From Clostridiaceae bacterium (GTDB taxonomy: Bacteria; Bacillota; Clostridia; Oscillospirales; Acutalibacteraceae), in contig JAEDIH010000090.1 in NCBI GenBank assembly GCA_016292575.1, positions 1 to 7,262 on the forward strand: 7,262 nt of DNA, in the 5' to 3' direction. Positions 6,317 through 7,262 of the stretch are shown piece by piece. Positions within the stretch are counted from its first letter, which is position 1. Each line of letters begins with the position of its first letter. The notes beneath the pieces were generated by a model. That model searched no databases and had not been told where the DNA came from. It saw nothing but the letters and a program-made list of their open reading frames with translations. A program made the translations under genes and the position numbers.

Positions 6317-6985
6317 ATGAGAATTCTTTTTGAGGACGAGGAGCTTGTTGTCTGCGTAAAGCCCGTCGGCACACTTTCTCAGGGTGAGGGCAAAAGCAGT
6401 CTGATAACAATGCTCGGCGAACAGACAAGAGGCGAAATTTTTCCCGTTCACCGCCTTGACCGTGAGACCGGCGGAGTGATGGTATACGCAAAAACAAGGG
6501 CAGCCGCAGCATCGCTTTCCCGCCAGGCGGCGGAAAGGAAGCTTCAAAAGGAATACTTTGCGCTCCTCCACGGCGTACCGGAGGAAGCAAGCGCAGTTTT
6601 GGAGGATCTGCTTTTCAAGGACTCAAAAAGGAACAAGGTTTTTGTTGTCGAGCGTGAACGCAAGGGTGTTAAAAAAGCAGTTTGCGAATATGAAACGGTT
6701 TTTAGCGGACATGACCGTAAAGAAGCCTATTCGCTTGTTAAAGTGATTCTTCACACCGGGCGCACGCACCAGATTCGCGTTCAGTTTTCCTCACGCGGTT
6801 TTCCGCTTTTTGGCGACAGAAAGTACGGCGCAAAGGACAGCGAAAAGGTCATGGCGCTTTTTTCGTGCAGGATAGGCTTTACGCACCCGAAAACAGGCGA
6901 AAGGCTGAGCTTTTACTTTGACAGAACCGAGAGCGAGCCTTTGAACAGGGCACTTGAGGCGGCAAAAAGCTGTGGCAGGATATGA
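6317..6985 (+). CDS. RluA-family RNA pseudouridine synthase
   Basis: Converts specific uridines in rRNA or tRNA to pseudouridine; the exact target cannot be read from sequence. The 222 residues form a single catalytic domain without an N-terminal S4 domain, like the short members of the family. Visible motifs: HRLDRETGG at 45-53 with catalytic Asp48, KEYFALLHG at 78-86, and GRTHQIRVQ (148-156) followed by GDRKYG, the RluA motif III region. ATG 6317 is chosen because AAAGG (6305-6309) sits 7 bases upstream; an upstream in-frame TTG at 6266 lies in the terminator stem region and has no such site. A terminator separates it from rny, and no promoter fits in the gap. No convincing terminator follows, so its transcript may run into the tRNA unit. 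Confidence 0.93.
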   Translation: MRILFEDEELVVCVKPVGTLSQGEGKSSLITMLGEQTRGEIFPVHRLDRETGGVMVYAKTRAAAASLSRQAAERKLQKEYFALLHGVPEEASAVLEDLLFKDSKRNKVFVVERERKGVKKAVCEYETVFSGHDRKEAYSLVKVILHTGRTHQIRVQFSSRGFPLFGDRKYGAKDSEKVMALFSCRIGFTHPKTGERLSFYFDRTESEPLNRALEAAKSCGRI

Positions 6986-7028
6986 GATGCCGGTCTTTTT
7001 CCGGGCAAAATATTTTCCGCGCAAGGGT

Positions 7029-7049
7029 GGACAAATTATAAATTTGACC
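7029..7049. repeat. Near-palindrome next to the tRNA-Ser promoter
   Basis: CAAATT-ATA-AATTTG (7032-7046) is a perfect inverted repeat. GG (7029-7030) and CC (7048-7049) extend it beyond an A-A mismatch. It ends immediately before the -35 box at 7050, a place for an operator or an AT-rich UP element. Confidence 0.4.
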
Positions 7050-7078
7050 TTGACAAAACGGTGCATATCTGATAAAAT
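7050..7078 (+). promoter_or_regulatory. Strong sigma-A type promoter of tRNA-Ser
   Basis: Perfect -35 TTGACA (7050-7055), a 17-base spacer and -10 TAAAAT (7073-7078). The start near 7085 gives a 5' leader of about 36 bases for RNase P to remove. Confidence 0.88.
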
Positions 7079-7120
7079 CTATCGGTAACAAAAAGGCAGA
7101 GCAATTTGCCGTTCATACAC

Positions 7121-7208
7121 GGAGAGTTGTCCGAGAGGTCGAAGGTGCAGCACTCGAAATGCTGTGTGGGGAAACTCACCTAGGGTTCGAATCCCTAACT
7201 CTCCGCCA
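7121..7208 (+). tRNA. tRNA-Ser (anticodon CGA)
   Basis: Full cloverleaf: acceptor GGAGAGT (7121-7127) pairs with ACTCTCC (7198-7204), then discriminator G7205 and encoded CCA (7206-7208). The anticodon stem CAGCA/TGCTG (7148-7152/7160-7164) encloses the loop CTCGAAA with anticodon CGA at 7155-7157, reading UCG. The long class II variable arm GTGGG-GAAA-CTCAC and the T arm TAGGG-TTCGAAT-CCCTA are intact. The long variable arm and G73 fit serine identity. The D stem keeps two C-G pairs, but the 10-25 pair is T-T (7130/7146). UCG codons are common in the nearby 611-residue gene. Confidence 0.97.
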
Positions 7209-7212
7209 AATG

Positions 7213-7257
7213 GGGCTGTCGCAAATCGGTAAAACGAAGAGCGACAGCCCGTTTTTT
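7213..7257 (+). terminator. Intrinsic terminator after tRNA-Ser
   Basis: GGGCTGTCGC (7213-7222) and GCGACAGCCC (7241-7250) form a perfect 10-bp stem, with a possible inner TCG/CGA pairing, followed by G and six T (7252-7257). It starts 4 bases after the encoded CCA. Confidence 0.95.
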
Positions 7258-7262
7258 AAAGA

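Noticed and set aside
5559..6590. 343-codon open frame on the minus strand
   Set aside because: It is antisense to the conserved HD domain of RNase Y and to the pseudouridine synthase, passes through the terminator hairpin, and has no recognisable domain.
6988..7007. Hairpin TGCCGG/CCGGGCA as a terminator for the pseudouridine synthase gene
   Set aside because: Six pairs with a bulge, and the only T-rich stretch after it (7013-7016) is short and offset by an A-rich spacer; too weak to call.

Overview
The window looks like ordinary chromosome from a low-to-mid GC Gram-positive bacterium of the Bacillota, most likely class Clostridia (an Oscillospiraceae/Ruminococcaceae-like gut lineage). The grounds are a DivIB/FtsQ-type division protein, a full-length RNase Y, vegetative promoters of the TTGAC(A/T)-17-TA(A/T)AAT kind, strong intrinsic terminators, AGGAGG-like ribosome binding sites and use of TTG starts. 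The lineage is inferred from style, not from a database match. All five protein genes and the tRNA are on the + strand.

Layout. Positions 1-870 are the 3' part of ftsQ/divIB, whose start lies upstream of the window. A gap of about 220 bases holds an imperfect hairpin, an AT-rich inverted repeat, a promoter (976-1004) and a 5'-terminal leader hairpin. Next is a membrane-anchored M28-family zinc peptidase (1092-2339), closed by a strong terminator. A second promoter (2449-2477) drives a 611-residue exported protein of unknown function with a signal peptide and a C-terminal membrane anchor (2572-4407), followed by its own terminator. A third promoter (4533-4561) opens a leader of about 127 bases with terminator-like and competing stems, followed by rny (RNase Y, TTG start, 4695-6251). 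A terminator directly abuts the ribosome binding site of an RluA-family pseudouridine synthase gene (6317-6985). The window ends with a strong promoter, a tRNA-Ser(CGA) gene with encoded CCA, and its terminator.

The genes read as a run of mostly single transcription units rather than one operon: each of M28, the exported protein, rny and the tRNA has its own promoter and terminator. RNase Y (mRNA decay), the pseudouridine synthase and tRNA-Ser share an RNA-metabolism theme, but nothing shows that they act together. No mobile element, CRISPR array, phage gene or defence system is visible.

The most notable points are: (1) a possible transcription attenuator in the rny leader, with mutually exclusive hairpins; (2) an M28 peptidase whose membrane hairpins interrupt the catalytic domain; (3) an unrecognised type I membrane/surface protein; (4) repeated use of TTG start codons.
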